NCBI GenBank assembly: GCA_030374805.1
Contig: JARGSG010000228.1
Span: forward strand, 248,001 to 312,000
Direction of reading: 5' to 3'
Source of the DNA: Gracilaria gracilis
Taxonomy: Eukaryota; Rhodophyta; Florideophyceae; Gracilariales; Gracilariaceae
Length of the DNA stretch: 64,000 nt
The position numbers were made by a program, and so were the translations under genes. Below are positions 42,601 to 53,289 of the stretch, one piece after another; the stretch's first letter is position 1, and each line of letters starts with the position of its first letter. Below the pieces are notes generated by a model, which was given only the letters and a program-made list of their open reading frames with translations, was not told where the DNA came from and did no database searches.

Positions 42601-44001
42601 CCCCTGCAGTCGTGTAGCAGCAGCTGATAAGTGTGTGCGGTTGTTCAGGGCTAAGGCATCCAACGTGGGTCTTCCAATAATGATGTGCTCACATGATACA
42701 TTCATGATTCCCCAACAAGCATTACGGATTCGCAGTTTTGTTCCATGCCTCACACCGAGTTCAATGTCAGCTGTACATTTTTGGAAAGCTGCCAAAGGTT
42801 TGGCGTTCTCGTCAAACATATTGTAGAACTCTACAAGTCTGAGCCTTTGTACATCACGTACACAACCATGTTTTTCTGACATCTTGAAGAGTTTCATGGG
42901 AATACAATTAACAGAAGCACCTTGACCCGTGAGGACACCTACATGCGTATTTTCCCCAGATCCCACAACTGTTCCGTCGAACATGAATGAACTTTTGCTA
43001 CTACGCTGTATCTGCAATGACCGTATTTGCTTCATTTTCTTTCGTTCTTTTGAAAAACGAGTAAAGATCTCTTTCTTCTCTTGTTCCGAAGAATTAAGAC
43101 AGTTCTTTAACAAATGAAGTTTCCCAGGGCATTCGTTTTTGTTCCAACAATACGGAAGCAAACGCTTCGGCTGGCCTTGGCTGTTCTCGTCCTTGGTTTC
43201 GGAGTCTAAATCTCGCTTCCGTGACGTACGCCCTTTCTCAGAGTTCTGACTCCCAGAGTTCTTGATTGGCAGAATATCTATGTTGCCCTTATCTGAGCCC
43301 AATCGTCTACGAGCCTGCTCGATGACTTGTGCTTCTTCAGCCAAACGTCTTGCATATGATCGCAAATCATCTTTATGGATACGTGTCTTACATTCCATGC
43401 GAATTATTTCCTTCATGTGTTGCTGCAACCGTTTTGGCTGGGTGCGTTCCCGAAGATGTCGGATAGCTATCTCGCGACATTCATCAACTGCGGTGATATA
43501 TCCGGCATCTCGCAATGCTTCTTTGTAGTTGACAACTAGCTGCCATACTCGGCTTCGTGTATCGGATAGCTTCATATCCATACGAACGTTTTGAACAATG
43601 CGTTCCCATTCGTCCTTACGTAATTTCTTGAATTCGATTTTGAAGTTCTTCTCCAAGCAAGACTTGAGCATCTCTTCAGTGATATCGTCAACTGCAGACG
43701 CTTCACCCTATTTTCTATCAATCATAATTTCCAACACTGTGTCAGTGATTGAGTGTTTTTATGAAGTCGGTGTGATCGAAATTCCAGGTTCTCTGTTCTT
43801 CTCAACAACTTTTAGCTCGTACACTTTACCATCTTTCAAAAAAGCTGAGATTGAAGGAACATCGATATTCCGCAGTAGTGGAGCTTCAAGTACCACAATT
43901 GTTGACTGCCGCACTGCAGCAGACTCAGCCTTCTTGGCATCATCCTTCATTGCCAATAACTCTTGTCGGTGAACGTAATATTGTTTTCGCGAAGTTAAAA
44001 C

Positions 44002-44225
44002 TGTGCCAATTTACGCTCAGGCAAGAGAAACCGGCACCAGAAGTTGAGGGGAAGTCTCTTCCTCCTCCCTCGACGATCGTTCGTCGTCTCCATGCTTTTT
44101 ACTAGAGCTCTTTGCTCATCAAAACACTGTTCAATTGAACTTCTCAATTAAACTAACAGTGTTAACCACGGCGCATTGTCAGTCTTAGCGCTCGAACTTC
44201 TACCGTCTAGATCTCAAGTTCTATA
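44002..44225 (-). repeat. 5' LTR of the Ty3/gypsy element
   Basis: A direct repeat of 39391-39614 at about 95 percent identity by eye. It is the promoter-bearing LTR for the minus-strand element and is followed on the right by the CCATC target duplication. Confidence 0.92.
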
Positions 44226-44230
44226 CCATC

Positions 44231-44643
44231 ATCGGCAAGCATATTGACGTAAATGAGTTACAATTTTCAGTTCCTAAGAAACCATTGAAAAACAAAACTG
44301 TTTTTCAAAATATACCGATCAATTACAGACTTTCAGGAAAAGCATCAACAGCCCTACGGTATGCAGCCCGGAAAAAAATGGCGTCATTACATATAAAGCA
44401 TTCTCTGAAGAAACATAGGTGAAACAACGAAACATTTGTTACACAGCCATATGTACTATACAAATGTCAAAACCTCTGTAACGCAAAACAGTACACAAAA
44501 AAGATCGATCTTTATGAATGAAACAACGCAACTAAATATTACAATAAATTCAACTTGTCATGCACTCACTCCATACTTCAGACTCATTTGTGAAAGAAAT
44601 GACAATAACCACTTCTCACAAAAGTATCATTCGCTGCGGCTAT
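44231..44643. other. AT-rich spacer
   Basis: No supported gene. One 108-codon plus-strand frame (44436-44762) overlaps the next gene and has low-complexity composition. Confidence 0.3.
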
Positions 44644-45963
44644 CTAAACTTCTGTTTTGCGCTTCAAATGCTCAATATCATCCTTATCCAACAAACCATT
44701 TACCAACAATTGTCCAAACAAAATGTTTGTGTTTGATAAAGATATATAAACATCTGCTGTAATAAAATTTGCATTCTTCAGGTGAAAATCTAGATCCAGA
44801 ACGTGTCGTGCCCAGTATGGCTCATGGGACACCCTCCTGGTTCGAATTTTGGTAAGCTTTTCCATTGCCTTCACAACCTATCGCACATGGTATTCGCAAG
44901 AAATGTCAGTAAGACATCCACAAGACAAGAAAAAGATGCTTCACGCACCTTCATAACAACAAATCCTAAAGAATAAATGCTGATCATGACATTTTCTCCG
45001 TAAACGGATAAACTTAGTGCTGATGCTGGGACGACGCTATCCGGAAATTCGTTTCTCAACGCGTCAGAGCAGGACAACACGATGTCATGAATCTCATGAA
45101 TTGCAGCCAGGACAGCTTCGCGTCAGGAGTTTACGAAGGACGTATCTTTCAAATAATCCTTGTTTCGCAGTAAACGTTCGGCAGCAAACTTTTTCTCCTC
45201 TTGGTTACATGTCCTCGAGCGCAAAATGCGGGCGTCCAGATTGTCATCTGGTAGGCTCGTAAAGATCGCGTTGACCTGAGTGGCGAATGTGTCAGAATAC
45301 GGCCAGTAAGAGTTGGCACTGGAGATTAGATATGGAACATTTCACGTACAGCTTTCGCTCTGATGCCGTCTTGGACCCGGTTCTGTCCGGATGCAATAAA
45401 GCTCTGAACACTTTGTTCGCATGGTTTACCCTTACGTCGAACGGGTACGCTAGAACTCAAAAACTTCTTAACAGAGCTTCGAGATACCACATTTTCAAGA
45501 ACAAAACGAGACGCATCGTATAACAAAGAGACCTCTTGGTCCAGCTCCCTTTGTGCGGTTGCTGCGAAAAGCAGTTTTCCACCTTCTGCGGACAAATTTA
45601 GGAAGTTCTGCGCAATGTTTAGCCTTATGAACTCCTAAGCAGGTAAAAAAGAAAGGTTCAGCATTTCGTTGTTACCATAAGTACTGTTTCATTATTTGGG
45701 AACATGTACAAGCTTACTTTAGCCGCATTCGCGTTCTTTTCGAAATCGAAATCGAGAACCATTGTGTTAGTGATGGCCATATTAAAAGTCAAATGTGTGA
45801 CACGATTAAATGTCTTATGACATACCTGTTGAACAGAACGCTCGGTGCCATCCCCAATATCCGTTCCCTGCACAGCTATGTTGCCTTTGCCCTGCTTCAG
45901 CTCATAAAGAACCTCTCCTCTCCATTTGGCCTCTTCTTCTGATCTTTTACTTGACTCCTCCAT
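44644..45963 (-). pseudogene. Intron-bearing hypothetical gene or pseudogene
   Basis: I do not recognise the family. Several minus-strand blocks look coding and are linked by consensus splice sites: a first block from the ATG at 45963 (MEESSKRSEEEAKWRGE) to a CAACAG|GTATGT donor near 45828; a middle block with LLFAATAQRELDQEVSLLYD (about 45330-45595); a block from about 45310 with EEKKFAAERLLRNKDYL; then VYGENVMISIYSLGFVVMK with an AAG|GTGCGT donor near 44950, joined through a GATAG acceptor near 44880 to VVKAMEKLTKIRTRRVSHEP. A TGA at about 45121 lies in frame between two blocks, so at least one piece is broken or spliced out. It sits between two LTR elements, so it may be a trapped host gene or transposon cargo. 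Confidence 0.4.
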
Positions 45964-45965
45964 CC

Positions 45966-46642
45966 AACCGGCAATACGCTGTGATATTTAGTCTATTCAT
46001 GCTGAAACCTCGGTGCGAAATGTATTGATTGCATTTACAACTGTGGGAGAGCGATTCTTGAAGACTGACCAGCCGGAGGACTTGCATGGAAGTTCAACAC
46101 GTGTACGGGCCTGCATAGGTGCCACCACGTGTGCGCGTTTGTCCAGGGGCCTATTTCTTATTTTATCTCATTAGATTAGCCATTAGGACCTACTGTAGAT
46201 ATAAGATAGGGCACATTACAGTGCCACAGGGTCGAGGAGCCTTGGTGCAGATACTTAAGCACCTCAAGCAGCGCCTGCCCTCAGATGGTAGACCAGACAC
46301 CCTCTTGGTAACGACTAGCCCCTAAGCTTGCCGTTTTCTTGCCTTTAGGTCTTCAAGCCGCCACTACTGCACCTTCCATCCTGTAGGAGTGCATAGTTAG
46401 TGTCCGCCCATTGTGCCTCCATACCAAAGGTGTCGCCGTCATCCTCTTCCCACGTGGAACTCTCTGCCAAGCTACCATCGAGGCTCTAGGGGTGAGCCCT
46501 CGTTCCACACTATCCTACATTTGGTCTCCCGACCTAGAATCCTCTAGGACGACCCGTGGTTCTTTTCAGGAAAGAAGATTACTCTAGTATTCTACCACAA
46601 AGGATCTGGACCGACGGACTGGTATAGGAAAACAACCGCCCC
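45966..46642. other. Leader region of the third Ty3/gypsy copy
   Basis: A coding-free stretch upstream of the gag region. It may contain the upstream LTR, but no second copy is present in the window to define it. Confidence 0.3.
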
Positions 46643-49600
46643 ATGGATACCGATAACCTTCAGAAAGATGACTCTCGGGCTCCCCAAGCTTGCCCCAGTG
46701 GAGCTACGACGGTTTCCGAAACTATTGGCCTCATAGCTGATATGAGCAGTGACCGTCGGAGCACACGAAGCCAACCTCAGGGACGCCCAATGACCCCCGT
46801 GGGTAACCCCGAACGGATAGGTAAAGAGCCCAATTTGGCCTCTCGCCTTCGTTCCCGCTTGGACAGGATTAATTCACAGCCGGCCACACCAAGGCAGGAC
46901 GCAATGGAAGTCGCCCCGAATGTCATGGCAGACCTTTTCAAGGGTCTCGCCGAAGTCCTCTGGCCACAGATGAGGAGATTCTGTGAAGAGCATGTACAGA
47001 CCCTTTTGAATACTCGCGTACCAATGGTCTTGGACGGGATGAGTGACCAACGGATTCACCGCCTTATCCCTAAGGTCTTGGAGACGACAACCTTTGTCGA
47101 TGCCATGGCCTCGGCCATCCGGACGGAGGTCACACGCCAGGTAGGTCCCCCGGCCCTTGCGCCCGCTAATCAACGTAATCCAACGGCCTCTGTGTGGCAA
47201 CCACATTCCGAACCCCCGTGAGTAGCTGCCTTATCAGCCCTTCGCCGGATCGATTTACAGGAAGACCAAATGAAAGTTCAAGCAGGGAGTGGAAGAGAGC
47301 CTCCCCGGCAGGTAGGCCTAATGGATGCACCACTCAGGAGGTACCAGGGGTCCCAGGAGCCCCGTAGGCCCAGTGGATTTGGCGATGAAGGGATCGCTCC
47401 ATTGGAGAGACGAAGTGTTGACCGCAAGAAGAAGAGAGGCAAGAAGAAGGATAAGAAGTCGAGAAGAAGGAGAGAGTATTCGGACGATAGCGATGATGAT
47501 CGTAGTTTGGACTCGTCGTCGTCGCCGGATTCGGACGCAGATGAGGCGGCTGTTCGACGTTTCAAACCGCTGACCACCACCAACGAACTTTTCAAGAAAG
47601 TTCTGGATTATTGTACATACCGCTTGATTGGCAAGTCCAAACGTTATTCCGTTTCGGTGGCCCGAAAGGTCACCAAATGGGCCAAACGGATGCAGCTCAT
47701 CCTTACGGACAAGTTCTTGGGTACTGACCCGATCGCCGTCCTCAGGTTCTTGAGTCAGTTCCGTGCGGCTTGCGATCAGAACGGCGTTCTTGAGGGTGCC
47801 GCTCTGTACCTGTTTCAGTTTTTTCTCAGTGGGAAAGCTCATGACCATGTGGTAGCGAAGATTTCTGGGACTAATGACCCGATTGATGCGACCGACAGGG
47901 AGCTTCTCAGATCTTATCCGGAAGTTGTTCACTACCTACTGGACACCTATGCCACTGAAGAGGTCGTTATGAATGCCCATCAGGGCGTGATTTCCTTCAG
48001 GCAAAACACCAATGTGACCGAGTCAGACTTTGCTGACCAACTATGGAAGAAGGCGTACCTTTGTGACAATATGTTTTCCGAAGGTCAACTCAAGCAGCAA
48101 TTCATCGCAGGGCTGCTTCCAGCCATTAGGACACATGTGCGGAATCATCACACAGACCACCAGAAGCTTTCCGTCCGTCAGCTGGTTACGTATTCCGAGG
48201 GTTACGGCAATACCTATAGGACTTCTCGCCGGGCTGCGGACACGGATGCCAGAGGCCGAGCTTCCCCGTTGCGGAAAAGCTCTAAAGTCCATATTTTCCA
48301 TTCCTCTGAAAGTGAGTCCGTTGGCCCCATGCATTTGGAAGAGGGAGATATCCTTGCAGTCTCTTTCTCTTCCGTGCCGCCTGGTGCTCCATCCATACCG
48401 ACCACCGGAACAAGCAGTCCATATGGACATACCACGCCGAGGTACACCTTTGTTCAACCTAAGAAGGACGTTTTCACCCGATCAGGGGCATGTTTTATTT
48501 GCCTGTCCACGGCGAAACCGTGCGACTGCATGAAGTTTATGCCAGAGAACGTTCGTAAAAACCTGTTTGCCAGAAGAGATGCGAAGTTTCAAGCAAGGAA
48601 GTTTGAAGGAATGTACGCTCGCCTGTACCGAAGGAGCTCGCAGTCTCCAGACTCCAGTCGATACGCCACCCCTCGCGAAACAATCGGTCCTTCGCAAATC
48701 AATGTTATTGACTCGAACGACGCCGAACAGATTCCACAGGTACAGGACGACGGAAATCCCCTGGCGCGTCATGGAGACACGGGACAGGAAAACGAGTAAA
48801 GGAGCGTAACGAGGCGAACCGCCCGTCTGAGGATCCTAGCCTCAAACCCGTTGGACCCCAGGAGCCAGTTTCCACCAGCTTCTCAAGTTCTTCGGAGTCT
48901 AACCAACCTGTGGAGAATTAAATTAACGACTTGGAAGAGCCGTCATCGGATGACACGGACCCAGTTTGTGTCCTTAGGAAAGAGAACTACAAGGTTCGAA
49001 TGACTATAGGACTCTGCACCTCCCACGTTCAAGTAATCACGAGCGTGCTAGATACCGGTGCTGGGCCGAACCTGGTACATCCAAAGGTCCTACCATTTGG
49101 TTCGGAAGACAAGGTTCAGATGAGGAAGACCCCCAGAATCACAGATGCGTCTCGCCGTCCCATGGCCATTAAAGGAATCATACCCTTGTTTATCCAATGG
49201 GACTATCTAAAAGTCCGTACTTGGTTCCTTGTTTGTCCCAATTTGGGCGTAGAGTGCATCCTTGGGACTTCCTTCATTGACTGTTACGTGAAGGCCATTT
49301 ATCCAGGTCTTCGGAAAGTCGCGTTCAATCGCGCACATCCAGTGGCTGTGGTAGGTCCCGAACCGGGACCAGACGCGAACCTACGATGTCTTCAACTGGG
49401 TACAAACACCGTGTCCAATAAGTTCAAACTCACAAAGGCTGTGTTGATTCCACCAATGAATCAGACCACCGCTTGGGCACAATGCGAATCTTCTGGTCTG
49501 TTGACGCTTCAGAATCATCCGAAGACGATTCGGCGTCAACTCACCCTCATGGCTAATGGCGTAATGGACTTTCTTCCGCGTCAGCCGTTTATGGTCAGTC

Positions 49601-51007
49601 TCAGTAATTTCCGAGACCAACCAGTTCGGCTACCTAAGAGAACAGTGGTTGGCATCGCCCTTCCAGCTCCTGTGGCCATTATGGAAACCAATCTGGACGA
49701 CTCTACCCCCGACGACGACGAGGTCGTCCAGTCATGGGAGAGGGAAGTCCACATGGGAGAGGAAATCGTATCCTACCGACCTCAGGTTATAGAACTCCTT
49801 CGAGAATTCAAATCCATGTGGTCTGACAAGTTGGGTGAAATTCGAGCTACAAAGCACCGAATTGACCTTAAGGAAGACTCAAATCCGGTGTACCAACACC
49901 CCTATAGGACAGGCCTTAAGAGACGGTCCATCGTCGCCGAACAAATGGCGAAGATGAGGAAGGCCAATGTCATCAAACCGGCCCCACCACACCAGTTCGA
50001 ATGGGCAAGTCCATTTGTCCTGGTTGCCAAAAAAGACGGATTTGTACGGTTCTGCATTGACTACAGGAAACTGAGTTCCATGACCAAACGGGATTCGTAT
50101 CCTATTCCCAGTATGGACGACTGACTTGACTCCTTAGGAGAGGCGACTGTCTTTACGACCCTGGACGCCAATTGGGGTTATTGGCAGATACCATTAGACG
50201 AAGCCGCAAAGCCACTGACGACGTTTGCGACCCACGAGGGGCTTTTTAGGTTTACCAGAATGCACTTTGGTCTGATGAACGCCCCTGTGACTTTTGAGGG
50301 AGCGATGGACATTATCCTCTCAAGGTTCAAATAGAAATTCGCTCTAGTATACTTGGATGATGTCATTGTCTTCTCGAAGACCATTGAGAAACACTTCAGC
50401 TACGTGAGGACAGTTCTTGGGATTCTCCAACAGGCCGGCATAACATTGAAGCTACCCAAGTGCTTCTTCTTTCAGGCCTCTGTGGACTATCTTGGCCATG
50501 TGGTCTTGCCTGGACGGCTGAAGGTAGCCTCTAGGACCACAGACGCTATCCGCCAGGCGAAGCTTCCAAGGACCCACACGGAGCTGCGTTCCTTCTTAGG
50601 ACTCTGTAATTTCTACCGCCGCTTGGTCCAAGAGGTTGCGAAAATCGCTGCTCCTCTGAACGAGATGCTGAGGAATGGGACACCATCGGAGTTTGACTAC
50701 CTTACGGACGAGCAATACGAAGCCTACCAGACCCTTAAGGATAAGCTTCTTAATCCTTCTATCTTGGCCCTGCCCAAACCGGACAAGCCGTTCATCCTTG
50801 ATACAGATGCGTCCAAGGGCCAGATTGGATATGTGCTTCTCCAGGAACAGGAATCCCGCAGGGACTACCGACCAATTGGATATTGGAGTCGCTCACTGAC
50901 GAACCCAGAGCGGAACTATAGCACGTCGAAGAAGGAGTGCTTAGCCATCTTCTGGTCTCTACTAACACTACTTCGGTGTTCTCGGAATGCTATATTAGTA
51001 TGCTAAA
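46643..51007 (+). mobile_element. Ty3/gypsy retrotransposon, truncated at the downstream end
   Basis: The plus strand holds a gag region (about 46.64-48.80 kb) with a Lys/Arg-rich stretch and a long capsid-like helical part, then an aspartic-protease-like segment (LDTGAGPNLVHP), reverse transcriptase and the start of RNase H (about 48.93-50.96 kb). Similarity stops inside RNase H near 50.97 kb, so integrase and the downstream LTR are missing. The upstream LTR could not be defined. It is broken, with about three breaks plus the truncation. It lies directly against the large unclassified element, whose insertion may have caused the truncation. Confidence 0.85.
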
Positions 51008-51237
51008 TGGCTAGTTATGAAAATAAAAGTACGAAAAAACTAGCAATTTTGGAGATTGCGCTAGTTGGCAAGGCAAAAAATTTTTTTTGGAAATCGCATT
51101 TCCACGTGCCGCAGTTGAACTCCATTTGTTGAAGTTGTATGCTAGTTTGCAGTTCGTCCGCCACTGCCCGTTGCCTCACATTCGTCGCAGTCGTCAAAAT
51201 CACTCAAAATATTTACTCTCGGGTCACCAGCGCTGGT
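51008..51237. other. Left margin of the large element
   Basis: AT-rich, with A and T tracts. It may contain the element's left end, but no matching inverted copy can be seen because the right end is beyond the window. Confidence 0.25.
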
Positions 51238-51893
51238 TTACTCCAACTCGGCATTCGGATCCTGAGTCTCAGTTTCCCTAAACGTGAAGTTAAAGAAGTC
51301 CAACGGACAACTCTCCCAATTCTGGTACACCCTCCTAGCCCCAAAGCGGCTTCCAACCCCTCCTAGCCTCTTCTCCTCCTGCTCCTCCAATATACGCTCC
51401 GCCGTCCTCGCAGCTGCCGCCGCACTCTCGAAACGCACCAACGGCGCGCCACCCGGCAGTTGCGGCGGCACAAACACCTTCCCATTCTCGTCCACCATCA
51501 CCCCATGCCTGCCACCATCTCCGACAGCATGTCGTCGAAGTGCTCCTTCAAACTCCCCCCAAGCTTCCTCACCCGTTCCTTCATCTCTCCCATAAACCTT
51601 TTCTCCCGTCCTCCTCCTCCATCCTCATCCCCATCACCTCCACCGCCTCCTCCATCCCCATTACAAACCCTCTGACTCACACAAACCCCCTCAGTACCCC
51701 CTCCCGCCCACGACGGCGTCTGTGGCACTTCCGTCCTATGCAGCAGAGCCATTAGCTCCTCGTCACCATCGTATCCATTCGACATCCCGAGAAAAGACGG
51801 CGTCCGGCGGTACACGACTTGAACAGGCCTGAGCGACTCACCACAACTCTCGTCCTTGCCACCCCTGATCACAGCCGTTACACTCATGGCCAC
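51238..51893 (-). CDS. Unknown protein gene in the large element
   Basis: I do not recognise this gene. From the ATG at 51893 (MAMSVTAVIRGG) a first frame runs to 51498 and includes a Gly/Asp-rich linker. A second frame, overlapping its end by four bases, continues to 51238 and ends with NWESCPLDFFNFTF and an acidic tail. The first segment ends in a helix (EMKERVRKLGGSLKEHFDDM) that leads naturally into the second (MVDENGKVFVPPQLPGG). A single protein with one frame change, or two overlapping genes, would both fit. It is divergent from the reductase-like gene, sharing about 400 bp. Confidence 0.35.
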
Positions 51894-52300
51894 ACACCCC
51901 TCTACCCCGCAGGCCTATTTGTATCACAATTTTCTATACCTCAATTTCCCGCCATTCCCCAAAAACTGCATTTCTCCCAGATATTTCCATATTTTCGTTT
52001 TTTCCTTTCAGTACCATCCCACAAAACCAATCCACAGCGCCCGTTCCTTAACTCCTTACCATTAAATCTTCCCCTTTATACTTCATTTCGACACATGTCT
52101 TTTCATAAACACATTCATCAGTCCTACTCCTCCATACCCACCTACCTCATTCTTTCAAGTACTTAGTCATAGAAACTATCTTTTCCTCTGACACCACTGT
52201 ATCGATGTATACATCGGCAACGGCGTTCTCTACTTAAGCATCTCTCCCTTCCTCTCCTGTAGCACAATATATCCTCACAGCATCCAACAAATTCGACATA
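51894..52300. promoter_or_regulatory. Divergent spacer inside the large element
   Basis: About 400 bp between the unknown minus-strand gene and the reductase-like plus-strand gene. It is AT-rich with TATA-like runs (for example near 52075) and no gene of its own. Confidence 0.3.
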
Positions 52301-53134
52301 ATGACCTCGCCTTCCTCTTCTCTCCGCTCCTCTCACACTCCAGCTGTTGTTGTATGTAGAGGCCGCACTGGCTCCATGCTTTTCGACCACGGTACCCCTC
52401 AAGATACCATTCTTTCACTCCAAAATTTCATAGCCGCAGACAGCATTCCGCAAGGTCCCATTTTCTTCTGCGGCAGGAGCAACTTGTTGGAAACAGTAAA
52501 TCGCTCCTGCCCTCCATCTCGCAGACAAGACTTGGTCTTCATTCAGAACGGCCACATTCTTCCCATTCTTTCAAAACATGGTCTTCATCACACCACACAA
52601 GCAGTTCTTTACATCTCCTTACCCACTCTCGCTGCACCTCCACAGGATGGCGTCACCCCTCTTACTCCCAACGGCCTCACAACTGTCACCGGAAAATGGG
52701 GTTTCGCACTAGCACAACGCTAATTTAACGCAGGTTTCACTTGCAATATCGTTGACGAAGACGCCTTCTCTAAATCCTACTACGAAAAGCTCGTCTGGAT
52801 CTCTGCATTCAACCTGGTTGGTTCCTCCCACGGCTTCATTACCATGCATGACGTGGCCACCCGCTACAATATCATAGTCTCAACGATAATGAAGGAACTA
52901 CTCGGCATAGTCTCCTCCAATACAGCTATCTCCTACAATATCCCATCCACAGTACAATCCCTCCTCGCCTACGGCAGCACTCTTACCTCCTTCCACGCTT
53001 CATTTTCTGAGTACGAATTCAGAAATGCTTACTTCTACCTTTCCTCCGAGGATACCAAGAGAGCGGGCTTGGCTGACCCTGCCCCTTTTCACATCAACTA
53101 TGTCAATGTCTTTAGAAAAGACATACTCTTTTAG
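52301..53134 (+). pseudogene. Ketopantoate-reductase-like oxidoreductase, interrupted
   Basis: The frame starts at the ATG at 52301. AVVVCRGRTGSMLFD near the N-terminus resembles the Gly-rich turn of a Rossmann fold, and QDLVFIQNGHILP and QAVLYISLP match the 'dlVi--qNG' and following strand of ketopantoate-reductase-like enzymes. The second half has KLVWISAFNLVG, the C-terminal domain signature (K---N). About 278 codons are in one frame, interrupted once by a TAA near the middle. Similarity continues across it, so this is either a recent break or a decoded stop. The reaction is not certain; the fold is likely. The family normally reduces 2-oxo acids with NADPH. It converges on the oxygenase end of the left coding block. 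Confidence 0.45.
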
Positions 53135-53289
53135 TACCAGTACTATTTTAGTCTCATTTTGTAAAAAAGATATCTTCGCACAATACTCTCTCTCCTTACC
53201 CCACGCTTTGTAACTCATTTTCTTTCTTCAACAATCTCTTTATGCTCACATTATATCAAAACATTCGTTCATTTCTCAGTACTAGTCAA

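Larger units (their letters stand above)
39391..44225 (-). mobile_element. Complete Ty3/gypsy LTR retrotransposon with chromodomain-like tail
   Basis: A 4,835-bp element has 224-bp LTRs at both ends and is flanked by the 5-bp duplication CCATC (39386-39390 and 44226-44230). The order on the minus strand is a gag-like region with a short Cys-rich knuckle, a protease-like region and reverse transcriptase (about 41.8-43.9 kb), RNase H and integrase (about 40.3-41.85 kb), and an integrase tail with a chromodomain-like stretch (FVQWDGW, TWEPL; about 39.66-40.26 kb). That order places it in Ty3/gypsy. The LTRs differ at about 10 of 224 positions, so the insertion is not recent. It is structurally whole but its coding region looks broken, with perhaps two or three breaks. 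Confidence 0.9.
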
